A stretch of 64,000 bases of DNA from Bacteroides sp. (GCA_021202275.1 JAJQDI010000028.1:67347-131346); one strand, 5' to 3'. Positions 36,610-46,778 are shown, numbered from the stretch's first letter. Notes: generated from the sequence alone by a model not told the origin. Numbers and translations are program-made.

Positions 36610-38598
36610 ATGAAATTTTACCTACGACACACCATGCGATCCTCTTTGATGTATCCTTTTTCAGCGGCTATGTTGGCTGCTACGCTGCCGGCCGGTGCTC
36701 AGAAGACCCAGCCGGAGCGACTCAACATCCTATGGCTCACCTTTGAAGATACCAGCTGGTACGAGTTGGGCTGTTATGGTAACGACCAGGTGCATACCCC
36801 CCGTATCGACAGCCTGGCCATACACGGAGTACAATTTATGAATGCCTGGTCGGTGGCTCCTCAGAGTTCCGCCGCCCGTTCGTCCCTGATCACCGGCTGT
36901 TATGCCACTACCTACGGGATGGATATCCATCCCGTACCGTTAGATACTCCTCCGGATATCTTCTTCCCTCAATGGCTCCGGGAGGCCGGATACTATTGTA
37001 CCAACAACAGCAAGACGCATTACAACTCTACCACCGACAACAAAAGTTGTTGGGACGAATGTCACAACCAGGCTTCTTATCATTCCGTTCACCGGAAGCC
37101 CGGTCAGCCTTTCTTTGCCGTATTCAATACGGTGACTTCTCACATGGGACGCGTGCGCACGTTCCATACCGATGGCAGGCGCGACTATACGACGGAGGGC
37201 CTTTATCCCGCGTTGCTGCGTCTGCCTCCGCATGTGCCCGATCTGCCGGAGGTACGCTCGGACTATGCCGGACATCTGGAAGCTGTGCAGGATGTAGACA
37301 GGTGGGTCGGCGTTTTCCTGGACGATCTCCGGCAGCACGGATGGGAGGAGAATACCATCATCTTTGTATTCAGTGACCACGGAGGATGCCAGCCCCGGGG
37401 CAAGGGGTACCTGTTTGAGACCGGACTACGGGTACCGTTGGTGGTCTATGTTCCTCCGCGCTGGCAGCATCTGCTTCCGGACTGGATAGACGCGCGTGAA
37501 CACTCATTGGTGAGTTTTATTGACCTGGCCCCCACGGTGCTTAGTCTGGCGGGAGTAGAGCCACCGGAACATGGGCACGGCCGGGCTTTGCTGGGAGAGC
37601 GGGCTGTACGGGAAGCACCCGATATGCAGTTCGCGCTGGCGGCCAATCAGCTTCACCACTTCATGCCGGTGCGCGCGGCTACCGACGGACGTTACAAATA
37701 CATGCGCAGTTATATTCCTTACCGCTGTTTTGCCCTGCGCAATTACTACCAGTGGGGAATGCCTTCCAACTAGGCATGGGACCGCTGGGCACTGAGCGGA
37801 AACCTGAGCCGGCCGGAGTGGGAGCAGCCTTTCCGGAAGCATCCGGCAGAGATGTTGTTCGATCTGGAGGCCGATCCGTTCGAACTGAATGATCTGGCCG
37901 ATGATCCGGCCTGTGCCTCTGTGTTGCTACGGTTCCGGCAGCGGATGGACGCGCACATACGCCAGACGGTGGATCTGGGATTTTTCCTGCCGCCCACCCG
38001 CCGCGAAGGGATCTTGTACGACCGGGTGCGCTCGGAACCTTACCCGCTGGAAACACTCTGGGCGGTGGCCGGGAAGGCCGGACGGGCTACTTCTGCCGAT
38101 CTGCCTGTGCTGCTTGCCGCGCTGGCCGATCTGCATCCGGATATCCGTTTCTGGGGGTGTGTGGGCATGGCACAGGCAGCACTTGCGGGGATACAGACCG
38201 AAGCCCCGGTAGATCTGTTGGCTCTTGTAGACGATCCGGATCCGTATGTAGCCGCTGAGGCAGCCTACGCAGCTATCTGTCTGGGCGAGACGGAGCGTGG
38301 ATTGCATCGTCTGTTCCATCCGGCCCGGGAAGAAGATCGTAAGATCGGGTATTCCCTGGTGGAGGTTCTGGCTATGGATCCGCAGCGGAGAGATTGTCTG
38401 CGAACGTATGTACCGCAACTCTGGGAAGAGGCAGGATCGCTGCCCCGGGTACGCAACGAAGATGCCGGACTGATGGCGCGGGGCATATTGGTGGATCTGG
38501 GCGAGATGGATATTCGCGATATGTATGGTCCGGAGGCGTATGAATCGGGACTGAAGCTCAACCGTGGCCGCCGCCCTATGGTGCCGTTGCCGCGGTAA
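36610..38598 (+). pseudogene. secreted sulfatase with HEAT-like C-terminus, in-frame TAG
   Basis: The intended product is about 662 residues: a signal peptide, then a type I sulfatase domain (NILWLTFEDTSWYELGCYGN; catalytic segment SSAARSSLITG at about 87-97; FSDHGGCQPRGKGYLFETGLRVPL), which hydrolyses sulfate esters after conversion of the first Ser/Cys to formylglycine. The segment lacks the usual proline (SxPxR reads SSAAR). The C-terminus (about 480-640) consists of HEAT-like helical repeats (DIRFWGCVGMAQAAL, DPYVAAEAAYAAICLGE). TAG at 37771-37773 (GMPSN*AWDRW) falls where relatives have Gln before Ala-Trp; translation otherwise runs to TAA at 38598. Confidence 0.8.
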
Positions 38599-38706
38599 AG
38601 TGGTTGCGCGGTAAGAGGAGTGAACCCAGAGAGAAAAAAGATAGAAGAGAGTTGTCAGAAAGTGGTTGTTCCACCCTAGAAAAAGTGAAGGTATTTCAAA
38701 GTCCTG

Positions 38707-38772
38707 AAGGTACGCCCGATTCTCACCCTCCCGATAGATCGGGACAAGTCGGGCTGGAATCGGGCATACCTT
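38707..38772. repeat. REP-like inverted repeat with nested hairpin
   Basis: AAGGTACGCCCGATTC (38707-38722) pairs with GAATCGGGCATACCTT (38757-38772), 15 of 16 positions, enclosing CCCGATAGATCGGG (38730-38743). The gap 38599-39052 contains no gene; TTGACTGCGTCAACCGCTGG beyond the repeat resembles the GACTTCGTCGACCGTTGG core seen elsewhere. Confidence 0.65.
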
Positions 38773-39052
38773 GACTGCGTCAACCGCTGGTTCAGGACCG
38801 GGAGAATTAGTTATTTACGTAAAGAGGTCTGAAAAAGGAGATTCTGGTAAAGTAAAATCTATGACTCTCCATCATTTTGTGTAAATAGAAAACTATAGGG
38901 TATAGGTTCAGTGGTTGACCGCTGAACCTATTTTCAGATATAGTAATAAACTGATTAAAAATCATTCCCCAATTCCCAATGGGTGGATACCATTTCTTTT
39001 CTATCTCCGCTATTGCCAGATATACCGACTTCCTTTGAATGGCAGGTTCTTC

Positions 39053-39457
39053 TTATCTGGTTGACTTCGCCAGAGCCAGGGAGTTGATGTCCCGGAAGCT
39101 GTACTGCATGTGTGTAGTATCGTTCTTTTCACTTTGCTTTGAGCAATCTGCTTCTACCAGGATCTCCCATCCGTTGTGGGTATATTGTGTTTTGCTCCGG
39201 AGTACCCACTCTTCGGTACTACTGTTCCACTGGAAGGTCTCTTTGGAAGCCAGACGGTTTTCCTGATCGTAAGTGAACTCGTGCTTCATGTAGTAGCTGA
39301 GGGTCTGGTTGTTTTTCTGATATACAAACCTGGTTTCTACCTGCTGACCGTTCATCACATCGTTGGTTGCATACGGGTTATTTGCTTTTACCATAGCTGT
39401 TGTTGCTACCATAACTACTGCTACCCATACTGCTTTGAAGAATACATTTGTTTTCAT
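39053..39457 (-). CDS. DUF3836 secreted protein
   Basis: A 134-residue protein with a signal peptide (MKTNVFFKAVWVAVVMVATTAMVKA) and a DUF3836-like mature domain: RFVYQKNNQTLSYYMKHEFTYDQENRLASKETFQWN, EWVLRSKTQYTHNGWEILVE. The family is common in Bacteroides and Parabacteroides and of unknown function. It stands alone with its own promoter box 53 bases upstream of the ATG. Confidence 0.75.
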   Translation of the reverse strand: MKTNVFFKAVWVAVVMVATTAMVKANNPYATNDVMNGQQVETRFVYQKNNQTLSYYMKHEFTYDQENRLASKETFQWNSSTEEWVLRSKTQYTHNGWEILVEADCSKQSEKNDTTHMQYSFRDINSLALAKSTR

Positions 39458-39509
39458 GACGTTTGTTTTTTATGATTTATAATTTTACGATTGTTTCGTT
39501 TTGATGTTA

Positions 39510-39517
39510 CAAAGATA
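39510..39517 (-). promoter_or_regulatory. TATCTTTG promoter box of the DUF3836 gene
   Basis: A perfect TAnnTTTG box on the minus strand (CAAAGATA on the plus strand). Confidence 0.55.
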
Positions 39518-39737
39518 GGGCGGTGGGGAGCGGTGTTTGGTTATCGGGTAGTTATGCTTTGGTTAATGTTGGGTGAGCAGGCAGCAAGGTGTCGTTAACA
39601 TGGCCGGGAACAGAGGTCGGTAATGATCGCTTGGAAAGGTACAGGAGGGGCGGGGGGCAGTATAAACAGTGTCCGGGATGTGAACCGGACGTTAACTCAA
39701 CCTTAACGGAAAAGTAGAAAAAAGTTCTATCTCAGTC

Positions 39738-39955
39738 TGCTTTCTGTGTTTCCCGAAGGGTATAAAGTAGTAGCCCGGGGTTATACAACCTTTTACTTAT
39801 CCCCGGACTACTGTTATATCCCCTTCGGGGAACACAGATAAGACTTGCTTCTGCAAATCGGGCTATGGCTACATCTCCTTCGGGCAACGCAGAGGAGGCC
39901 GACTGCGGTAAACAACCGGGCTACTGATCTTATTCCCTTCGGGGGAACAAAGGGA
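39738..39955. repeat. CCCCTTCGGGG / CCCGGG REP-like element, shortened copy
   Basis: Several CCCGAAGGG / CCCTTCGGGG palindromes with GTAGCCCGGGG and CCGGGCTACTGATCT words. It shares parts and order with 31799-32275 and 45586-45893. No gene is seen between 39518 and 40006. Confidence 0.65.
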
Positions 39956-40006
39956 AATGCTGTCGGTCGTTTTCCGCAGACTGGCAGAAGGGATCTCTTT
40001 TTGTTG

Positions 40007-41008
40007 CTACAAAGTTACTTCATTGACCAGTTCTTTTCCCTGCCGGAAATCTTCGATATTCTGCAAGGTAGTGGTAGCAATGTTTTCCAGTGCTTCCTGT
40101 GTGAAGAATGCCTGGTGTGAGGTGACGATCACGTTGTTGAACGACAGCAGGCGCGCCAGTACATCGTCGTCGATGATGCGGTCCGACTGGTCTTCAAAGA
40201 AATAATCCCCTTCTTCCTCGTAGACATCCAATCCGGCCGAGCCTATTTTCTTGCATTTCAGTCCCTGGATGAGGTCGTACGTATGGATCAGCTGACCGCG
40301 CCCGGTGTTGATCAGCATGACGCCGTCTTTCATTTTGCTGATAGAGGTCTCGTCGATCATGTAACGGGTCTCTTCGGTCAGCGGGCAGTGGAGCGAGATG
40401 ATATCCGATTGCCGGTAGAGTTCGTCTAAAGAGGTATAGGTGACCTGGTGTTGCCGGGCAAAGTCATGATCGGGATAGACATCGTAGGCCAGTATCTTCA
40501 TTCCAAACCCGCGGAGGATACGGATCAGTATTCTGGCGATCTTTCCCGTACCGATGATCCCTGCCGTTTTCCCGTGCATATCAAAGCCCAACAGGCCATT
40601 GAGGGAGAAGTTGCCGTCGCGTGTGCGCCAGGTGGCCCGGGGTATCTTCCGGTTGAGCGAGAGCATCAGGGCCACCGTATGTTCTGCCACGGCATAAGGG
40701 GGGTAGGCCGGTACGCGCACCACGGCAATCCCTTCCCGGCGGGCGGCTTCCAGATCCACATTGTTGTATCCCGCGCAGCGCAGCGCCAATAGGCGTACCC
40801 CGCATCCGGCCAGTATGTGCAGCGTTTCGGCATCGGCCGTATCGTTGACAAATATACATACTACTTCCGCGCCACGGGCCAGGATGGCGTTGTTGCGGTT
40901 GAGATGTCCTTTGTAATACTGCAACTCGTATCCGAAAGAGGCATTGTTCTCGTTGAAGGAGGCCTCGTCATAGGGTTGCGAACCGAAAAATACAACTTTA
41001 TATTTCAT
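40007..41008 (-). CDS. ldhA: D-lactate dehydrogenase (2-hydroxyacid dehydrogenase family)
   Basis: A 333-residue NADH-dependent enzyme that reduces pyruvate to D-lactate, an outlet of mixed-acid fermentation. The Rossmann motif GIIGTGKIARI is at about 149-159; the catalytic residues are Arg in NTGRGQLIHT (about 233), Glu in DVYEEEGDYFFED (about 263) and His in TSHQAFFT (about 295). The sequence is close to E. coli LdhA throughout. It ends in TAG at a normal length, so TAG is a true stop here. No operon partner is seen. Confidence 0.9.
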   Translation of the reverse strand: MKYKVVFFGSQPYDEASFNENNASFGYELQYYKGHLNRNNAILARGAEVVCIFVNDTADAETLHILAGCGVRLLALRCAGYNNVDLEAARREGIAVVRVPAYPPYAVAEHTVALMLSLNRKIPRATWRTRDGNFSLNGLLGFDMHGKTAGIIGTGKIARILIRILRGFGMKILAYDVYPDHDFARQHQVTYTSLDELYRQSDIISLHCPLTEETRYMIDETSISKMKDGVMLINTGRGQLIHTYDLIQGLKCKKIGSAGLDVYEEEGDYFFEDQSDRIIDDDVLARLLSFNNVIVTSHQAFFTQEALENIATTTLQNIEDFRQGKELVNEVTL

Positions 41009-41044
41009 GTATTTCTAATTCATCAGGTGGGTAAAATGTTTGCG

Positions 41045-41052
41045 TAAAGATA
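41045..41052 (-). promoter_or_regulatory. promoter box of the D-lactate dehydrogenase gene
   Basis: TATCTTTA on the minus strand (TAnnTTTG with one mismatch), 37 bases before the ATG. Confidence 0.4.
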
Positions 41053-41192
41053 AGAATGTTTTTTTTATTTATCTGTTCCGAATTTGTTGAAAAAGAGGTT
41101 CGTTTCAAAAGAAACCAATTTGTTCGGGGAACTTTTTCCCGTTCTTTTCAAAAAAATATGCACATAAAAGTTTGTTGTGTGCATATTTGTTA

Positions 41193-41200
41193 TACCTTTG
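41193..41200 (+). promoter_or_regulatory. TACCTTTG promoter box of the FadL-like gene
   Basis: It matches TAnnTTTG. TTTG at 41171-41174, 18 bases upstream, fits the -33 element. Confidence 0.5.
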
Positions 41201-41229
41201 CCGCCGTTATAACTAAAATTAAGAATTCG

Positions 41230-42592
41230 ATGAGAAAAAAACTTGGGGTCGGCATTGGGATGCTGATCGTTTCACTTTCAACTTTTGCGGGTGGTCTCCT
41301 GACAAATACGAATCAACACGTTTTATTTTTGAGAAATCTGGCTCGCGACGCCTCTACGGAGATAGACGCGGTATACTCCAATCCGGCGGGTCTTGCTTTT
41401 ATGCCAAACGGTCTGCATCTTTCTTTCAATGGCCAGAGCGCGTTCCAGACGCGAACCATTACTTCTACTTTCGCGCCATTCGCGGCATACGGCGGTGATG
41501 CCACAAAGAAATTCAAAGGGGAGGCTTCTGCTCCTTTTATCCCCAGTCTGTTTGCTGTATATAAGAATGACAGATGGGCTTTTTCGGGTAACTTTGCCGT
41601 GACCGGTGGTGGGGGTAAGGCTACTTTCAATAAGGGACTCGGTTCTTTTGAATCACAGGTCGCTTTGATTCCTGCTATGTTGAATGCAAATGATCTACCT
41701 ACTACAAACTATTCGGTGGATAGTTATATGGAGGGGCGCCAGTATATTTTTGGTTTGCAGATGGGAGCGACTTATAAGATAACTGATAACCTGGCTGCTT
41801 TCGGAGGTCTACGTGTCAATTATGTAAGCAATGGCTATGTGGGGTACATCCGTAATATAAAGGTTAATCCTAATCTGCCGGTTTTAGGTTTTGATGGTAC
41901 AATGATTCCTGCCACGCAGGTGCTTGAGGCTTTGGGACAAGATGCGTCTGGTGCTGCAGATAAAGAACTGGATTGTGATCAGACAGGTTGGGGGGGTAAC
42001 TCCGATTATCGGGCTTAACTTTAATATGGGCAAATGGAACATTGGTGCTAAATATGAGTTCCTCACTAAACTAAATGTGGAGAACAAAACCAAGGTAGAT
42101 GATACGGAAATGTTTAAGGACGGTGTAAATACTCCTCACGATATACCTGCGTTGTTCACCGTAGGTGTTTCTTATGAAATCCTTCCCGTATTGAGGGCTT
42201 CTGTAGGTTATCATCATTTTTTTGATAAAAGTGCGAAAATGGCAGATGACAAGCAGAAGCATCTGAGCCAGGGTACGAACGAATACCTGGGAGGGATCGA
42301 ATGGGATGTTCTGGACTGGATGCAGTTGAGTGGAGGAGTACAACGTACCAAATATGGTCTTAAAGATGGCTATATGTCTGACTTGAGTTTCGTGGTAAGT
42401 TCTTATACTTTTGGTTTCGGGGCTGGGTTTAAACTTGCTAAGAATATCAAATTGAATATTGCATATTTCCAGACCAATTATGAAGATTATACGAAAGTAA
42501 GTGAAAATTATTGGGGCAGTGGACAGAATTATACGGAAGTTTTTACCCGTACAAATAAAGTGTTCGGTATGGGTATCGACTATACATTCTAA
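41230..42592 (+). pseudogene. OmpP1/FadL-type outer-membrane transporter, frameshifted
   Basis: The intended 453-residue product has a signal peptide (MRKKLGVGIGMLIVSLSTFAGG) and FadL-family features: NQHVLFLRNLARDASTEIDAVYSNPAGLAFMPNGLHLSFNGQ, a long barrel, and the terminal strand NKVFGMGIDYTF with a final Phe. FadL proteins take up hydrophobic compounds such as fatty acids across the outer membrane. A run of seven G's (41990-41996) shifts the frame; six give TGWGVTPIIGLNFNMG and an open frame to TAA at 42592. The start at 41230 begins the signal peptide. Confidence 0.85.
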
Positions 42593-42618
42593 AACCGGGT
42601 TTTGTAAGGTCCCGGTTT
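42592..42618 (+). terminator. hairpin after the FadL-like gene
   Basis: AAACCGGG (42592-42599) pairs with CCCGGTTT (42611-42618); no long T run follows, so it may act together with the hairpin at 42707. Confidence 0.4.
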
Positions 42619-42706
42619 ACCTTGATTCATGGAGAATGATAACGGGTATACATCCTGTTGTCTCTTGCTGTGAATTATTTTATATTGTGTAATCTAACTA
42701 TTAGGT

Positions 42707-42742
42707 GTGCGGTCTTCCGGGAGGAAGGCCGTACATTTTTTA
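42707..42742. terminator. bidirectional terminator between convergent genes
   Basis: GTGCGGTCTTCC (42707-42718) pairs with GGAAGGCCGTAC (42723-42734) with wobble pairs, followed by ATTTTTT. It lies between the FadL-like gene and the converging DUF3667 gene. Confidence 0.65.
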
Positions 42743-42787
42743 TATATGTTCTTATATTTGCTCTGTATTACGACCCTTCGGAGTCGT

Positions 42788-44001
42788 TTACTCAACTCCT
42801 GTTACTTCCAGGATCATATCCACAAACTCGGGTGTGTTGTTGTCGTTTACAAATACAATTCCTACCAGTATGAGTGCGAGAATAGCCACAAAGAAAAGCA
42901 CGATAAAAGAGAAGAGGTAGATCAGGGAGCATCTCCAGATAGCCCCCCCCACCACTTCACTTTGAAAAGTCCTTTGTAGGCCCAAGCCGGTAGGAAAATA
43001 TAAAAAAGAAAAAGGAACCAGCCCGTATCGACATGTGCGTATTTCTCTATCGGGAAGAGCAGGATGTCGATGATCACTTTCTGGCAACTGATATAAGCAT
43101 TGGCAAAGAGCAGTTCGGTATAGTTGTATATCTTACGTGTTTTCCGGTAGAAGAAAAGTTTGGTGAAAAGCGCGTAGAAAGGGATCATCAGGATGCTTCG
43201 GAAGATGAGGGAGTCTGCCAGGCTGGAGAGCAGCAGGCCCATGCTTTTGAGGGAACTTTCGTTATCTTTGGCCAGGCGGATGCTGCTGTCGCGCAACCTG
43301 TCTATGGGATTGCTGCTTTTTTGCTTTTTGTCCTTTTTATCTTTCTTTTCTTTGTTTTTCTTCGGAGAAGAAGTGTCTGTGACTGCCGTGTCTCCGTTCA
43401 GAGGGCTGAGTGGCTGCTCTATGCGTGTATCTGTTCTTTCGGCCAGGCCATCCAGAGGGACTTCGGATTCCAGTTCTCCGATCGGTCCGGTTGCGATCCG
43501 GATGCTGTCTGTCACCTGTACCGGGTTTTCGGGTGCCAGTGCCTCTTTCCGGGCCAGATCTTTTTCTCTGGCCTCTTTGTAGGCTTCAACGATCTTTCCG
43601 GTAAAGAGGATGATCCCGTATACAGTACAAAGAATGATAAGCAGTGTGAAAGGGTTGCGATAGTCTTTGCGCTGTCCGGCAATGTATTCGTTGAGCATCT
43701 GTCCGGGACGGGTGAAGAGCATGCGGAACGTGCGGATGAGGGTACCGTCGAAATCTAAGAAAACTTTGAATATATTGTCTATCCACGAGCGGAAGGTCAG
43801 ACGTTTTACATCGGCAGTCTGTCCGCATTCCGGACAATATCTGGATGCCAGGGGGAAGCCGCAGTTTCTGCAATTGCCCTCATCTGCTTTGAAAACGGGA
43901 GCTTTCCGGGAAGTCCCAGGGTTCTCTTTTTCCTGTTCTACCGGTTCATTTCCCTGTGTTGGGGTGGCTTTCCGGCGAAATAGTTGCTTCAATCGCTTCA
44001 T
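42788..44001 (-). pseudogene. DUF3667 membrane protein, frameshifted
   Basis: The intended 404-residue product has an N-terminal zinc ribbon (CRNCGFPLASRYCPECGQTADVKRLTF), the DUF3667 core (FLDFDGTLIRTFRMLFTRPGQMLNEYIAGQRKDYRNPFTLLIILCTVYG) and several membrane helices. A run of eight C's on the plus strand (42943-42950) breaks the frame after VKWWGG. The other frame gives AIWRCSLIYLFSFIVLFFVAILALILVGIVF, the last membrane segment, ending at 42788. The same position in the paralogue upstream reads VKWWSAIRKS, confirming the repair. Function is unknown. Confidence 0.75.
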
Positions 44002-44092
44002 GGATACGTTTTGTTGACTTAAATCGGGTCTGTTGTCTTTTGTGTATAAAGAGGATTATGGTCTCTACGGAGAGAGGCATCTGTTGTCGGTG

Positions 44093-45325
44093 TCAGTCCG
44101 GCAGATGAAGTGAGCCTGTGATATAGAGGATCAGCACGACGAAGATCACCAGACAGATCAGAGCGATAAGGAAAGAGAGCAGATAGATACATACGCTTTT
44201 CCGGATAGCACTCCACCATTTGACATCAAACAGCCCTCTGTAGACCCAGGCCGGGAAGAAAATATAGGCGATGAAAGTGATCCAGTCTGTATCATACATG
44301 GGATATTCTTCCCAGGGCAGCAACAGGATATCTACCGTTACTTTCTGGCAGGTGATAAAGGCTGTGGCAAAGAGTAGTTCGGTATAGTTGTATCTGTTCT
44401 TTACTTTTTTCTGGAACAACAGTTTGGTGAAAAGCGCGTAGAAAGGGATCATCAGGATACACCGGGCAATGAACGAATCCAATAGAGCACTTATCAGGGC
44501 TTTGAGGATGTTCAGCGTTTTCTTTATCTCTTTGTCTTTCTCCTTTTTCACTTTGTGCCCGGAAGAGGAATCCGGTTTCTTTCCGGTGGCGTGCACACTA
44601 TCCGCAACCGGAGCATGTATGGCTGTGAGGGTGCTGTCCGGATCGCTTATTTTCAGGGTGGAGTCCGGTTTGAGGAGAAAATTTTCGTTCCACTCATTTT
44701 TGAATTCTTTTATGAGCTCTTCACTCACTTCCGCCACACTGGAACCTTTGCTTCCTCCTTTGAATATCTCACCGGAAAAGAGAATAGCCCCATAAATGGT
44801 ACAGAGGATAATAAGTAGGGTAAAAGGGTTCCGGTAGTCTTTGCGTTGCCCCATGATATACTCTTTGATCATGCTTGCCGGACGCACAAACAACATGCGG
44901 AAGGTACGGACCAGAGTGCCGTCGAAACTCAGGAAGGCATCCAGGATGTTTTGCTTCCAGTTGCTAAAGGTGAGGCGTTTGATGGCTGCCGTTTGTCCGC
45001 AGTGAGGGCAGAATTCGCTATCGAAAGGGGAATTGCAGTTTCTGCACCTGCCCTCTTCTTTTTCGTCGTACAGGGCAGTGGTTTTCTTCACTTCGGGTTC
45101 GGGCTGCGGGAATTCCGCTCCGGTATCCGGTATTCCGGATCCCTGTTGCGGCTGTTCTTCTGACCCGGTATCCGGTATTCCCGTTTTTTCTGGGGATGGC
45201 TCTTCCGATCCGGTATCCGGTATTTCCGTTTCTTCTAAGGGCAGATTTTCCGGCTCGGTGGAAGGTACTTCCGTGGCAGGATTCTCGGGAGTAGGTGGAG
45301 TCTGTTTGTCTGCTGTGTTTTCCAT
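44093..45325 (-). CDS. DUF3667 membrane protein
   Basis: An intact 410-residue paralogue of the downstream gene. A Pro/Glu-rich N-terminus contains repeated EIPDTGSEE / GIPDTGSEE units (about 20-75). A zinc ribbon (CRNCNSPFDSEFCPHCGQTAAIKRLTF) follows, then the DUF3667 core (AFLSFDGTLVRTFRMLFVRPASMIKEYIMGQRKDYRNP), and at the C-terminus membrane helices ending SFLIALICLVIFVVLILYITG. The start at 45325 (MENTADKQTPP) was preferred to upstream in-frame codons. It precedes its paralogue by 91 bases on the same strand, so the pair arose by tandem duplication and is probably co-transcribed. Confidence 0.75.
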   Translation of the reverse strand: MENTADKQTPPTPENPATEVPSTEPENLPLEETEIPDTGSEEPSPEKTGIPDTGSEEQPQQGSGIPDTGAEFPQPEPEVKKTTALYDEKEEGRCRNCNSPFDSEFCPHCGQTAAIKRLTFSNWKQNILDAFLSFDGTLVRTFRMLFVRPASMIKEYIMGQRKDYRNPFTLLIILCTIYGAILFSGEIFKGGSKGSSVAEVSEELIKEFKNEWNENFLLKPDSTLKISDPDSTLTAIHAPVADSVHATGKKPDSSSGHKVKKEKDKEIKKTLNILKALISALLDSFIARCILMIPFYALFTKLLFQKKVKNRYNYTELLFATAFITCQKVTVDILLLPWEEYPMYDTDWITFIAYIFFPAWVYRGLFDVKWWSAIRKSVCIYLLSFLIALICLVIFVVLILYITGSLHLPD

Positions 45326-45585
45326 CTTCTGTGTTAATATCAGTGTATGGGATCTGTTCCGGTAAACCGGAAACGCTGCAAAAATAAAAACACTTTTCAT
45401 AATATATACCAGAACCCGGCGATTTTATCTCTTTTCGGGACTATTTTTTTCGGTCTGCAGAAGACCCGTAACGAAGCAACTCAGGATAGTAAACATGTAC
45501 ACCTTTTCAATCTGCTTCGGGCATAGCCATCAGGCTAAGAGATTGTTTCCTCTTTATACGGTGGAGATACCTCATCCTGGTCCCA

Positions 45586-45893
45586 TAACCTATCCTTCTG
45601 TATTCCCCGAAGGGGACAGAGCAGTAGCCCGGCGGTAAAGCGAACTGTGGCGAAACGATAGTGTAGCCACGGGGAAGCATACCCTGGGGTGGGAAGCGCA
45701 CAGACCAGAAACAACCTTGAAGAGGTGGCAGCAATCAGATAAGGAGATATCTTATATGCAACCTTTGCAAGGTTGAACTCTGTAGAACTGTTTACCCGGG
45801 ATGGCCTTGGTTCGCTTCACTGTCGTTGCACTTTCCAGAGACAACTCCGGGCTACTGATCTATCCCCTTTGGGGAATACAGAGAACAGACTGA
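45586..45893. repeat. CCCCGAAGGGG / CCCGGG REP-like composite element
   Basis: The same ordered blocks as 31799-32275: CCCCGAAGGGGACAGAGCAG, AACCTTGAAGAGGTGGCAGC, ATGCAACCTTTGCAAGGTTG, then CCGGGCTACTGATCTATCCC and a closing palindrome. No gene lies between 45401 and 45944. Confidence 0.75.
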
Positions 45894-45944
45894 GATAGAA
45901 CGTGGGATCAGACTGGCATGAAATACAGATACCAGGAAGTGTTC

Positions 45945-46667
45945 TTATACGGGAAGCCGGTACTTCCTGAAGATATCCCGGGCCTGTTCCAGAGCTTCTC
46001 CGGACAATGCTTTCACGCCTTTGAGCGGATAGTCCATGCCTGATTGCTTGTATTTGTTCTCTCCCAGGGTATGATAGGGAAGGAGTTCTACTTTACTGAT
46101 ATGTGGAAAGCGGGTCAGTTTTTCCGCGAGTTGCTCGAGCTGGGAGGGATCGGCGGTGAGTCCGGGAACCACGACATGCCGGATCCATACCGGTATATGC
46201 TGCTCGCTGAGGTATTCTAAGAAAAGCAATGGTACATCGGGCTCTATGCCGGTGAGGGTTTGATGGAGTTTCGGGGAAGAGGCTTTGATGTCGAGCAATA
46301 CCAGATCGGTATAGCCCAGTAGTTCTTTTACCTTTTCGTTCAGCAGGCAACCCGATGTGTCCAGTGCCGTATGTATCTTTTCCTGGCGGCAGAGCTGAAA
46401 AAAACGGCTCAGGAATCCGGCTTGTAACAGGGGTTCGCCACCCGTAACGGTGACACCGCCTCTGGCGATGAAGTTCTTGTATTTCAGTACCTCTTGCAGC
46501 AGTGCTTCCGGTGTCATCTCGTAGGCAGGGGTGCTTCTGCTGTCCCAGGTGTCCGAGTTGTGGCAATACAGACATCGCAAGGGGCAGCCTTGCATAAAGA
46601 CAACAAAGCGTATGCCCGGCCCATCTACGGTGCCGAAACTTTCTAAGGAATGGATCTTTCCGGTCAT
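45945..46667 (-). CDS. pflA: pyruvate formate-lyase-activating enzyme
   Basis: A 240-residue radical SAM enzyme that installs the glycyl radical on pyruvate formate-lyase. The N-terminus MTGKIHSLESFGTVDGPGIRFVVFMQGCPLRCLYCHN carries the CxxxCxxC 4Fe-4S motif, followed by GGVTVTGGEPLLQ. The ATG at 46667 is chosen for MTGKIHSLESFG, the usual PflA start. The gene lies 111 bases downstream of pflB on the same strand and is probably co-transcribed. The frame is intact. Confidence 0.95.
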   Translation of the reverse strand: MTGKIHSLESFGTVDGPGIRFVVFMQGCPLRCLYCHNSDTWDSRSTPAYEMTPEALLQEVLKYKNFIARGGVTVTGGEPLLQAGFLSRFFQLCRQEKIHTALDTSGCLLNEKVKELLGYTDLVLLDIKASSPKLHQTLTGIEPDVPLLFLEYLSEQHIPVWIRHVVVPGLTADPSQLEQLAEKLTRFPHISKVELLPYHTLGENKYKQSGMDYPLKGVKALSGEALEQARDIFRKYRLPV

Positions 46668-46778
46668 CGGATTGTAAGATAAGAGATATAAAGTCGTCAG
46701 GCAGCCGGAGGCAGGCGGCAGGCATGTAAACAAACAATGTCTGACTGCCTGGCTTCCTGCTACCTGACTCTTCTGTTT

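Noticed and set aside
39845..40120. Open frame of 91 codons over REP-like sequence
   Set aside because: It overlaps the 3' end of D-lactate dehydrogenase on the other strand and reads repeat sequence.
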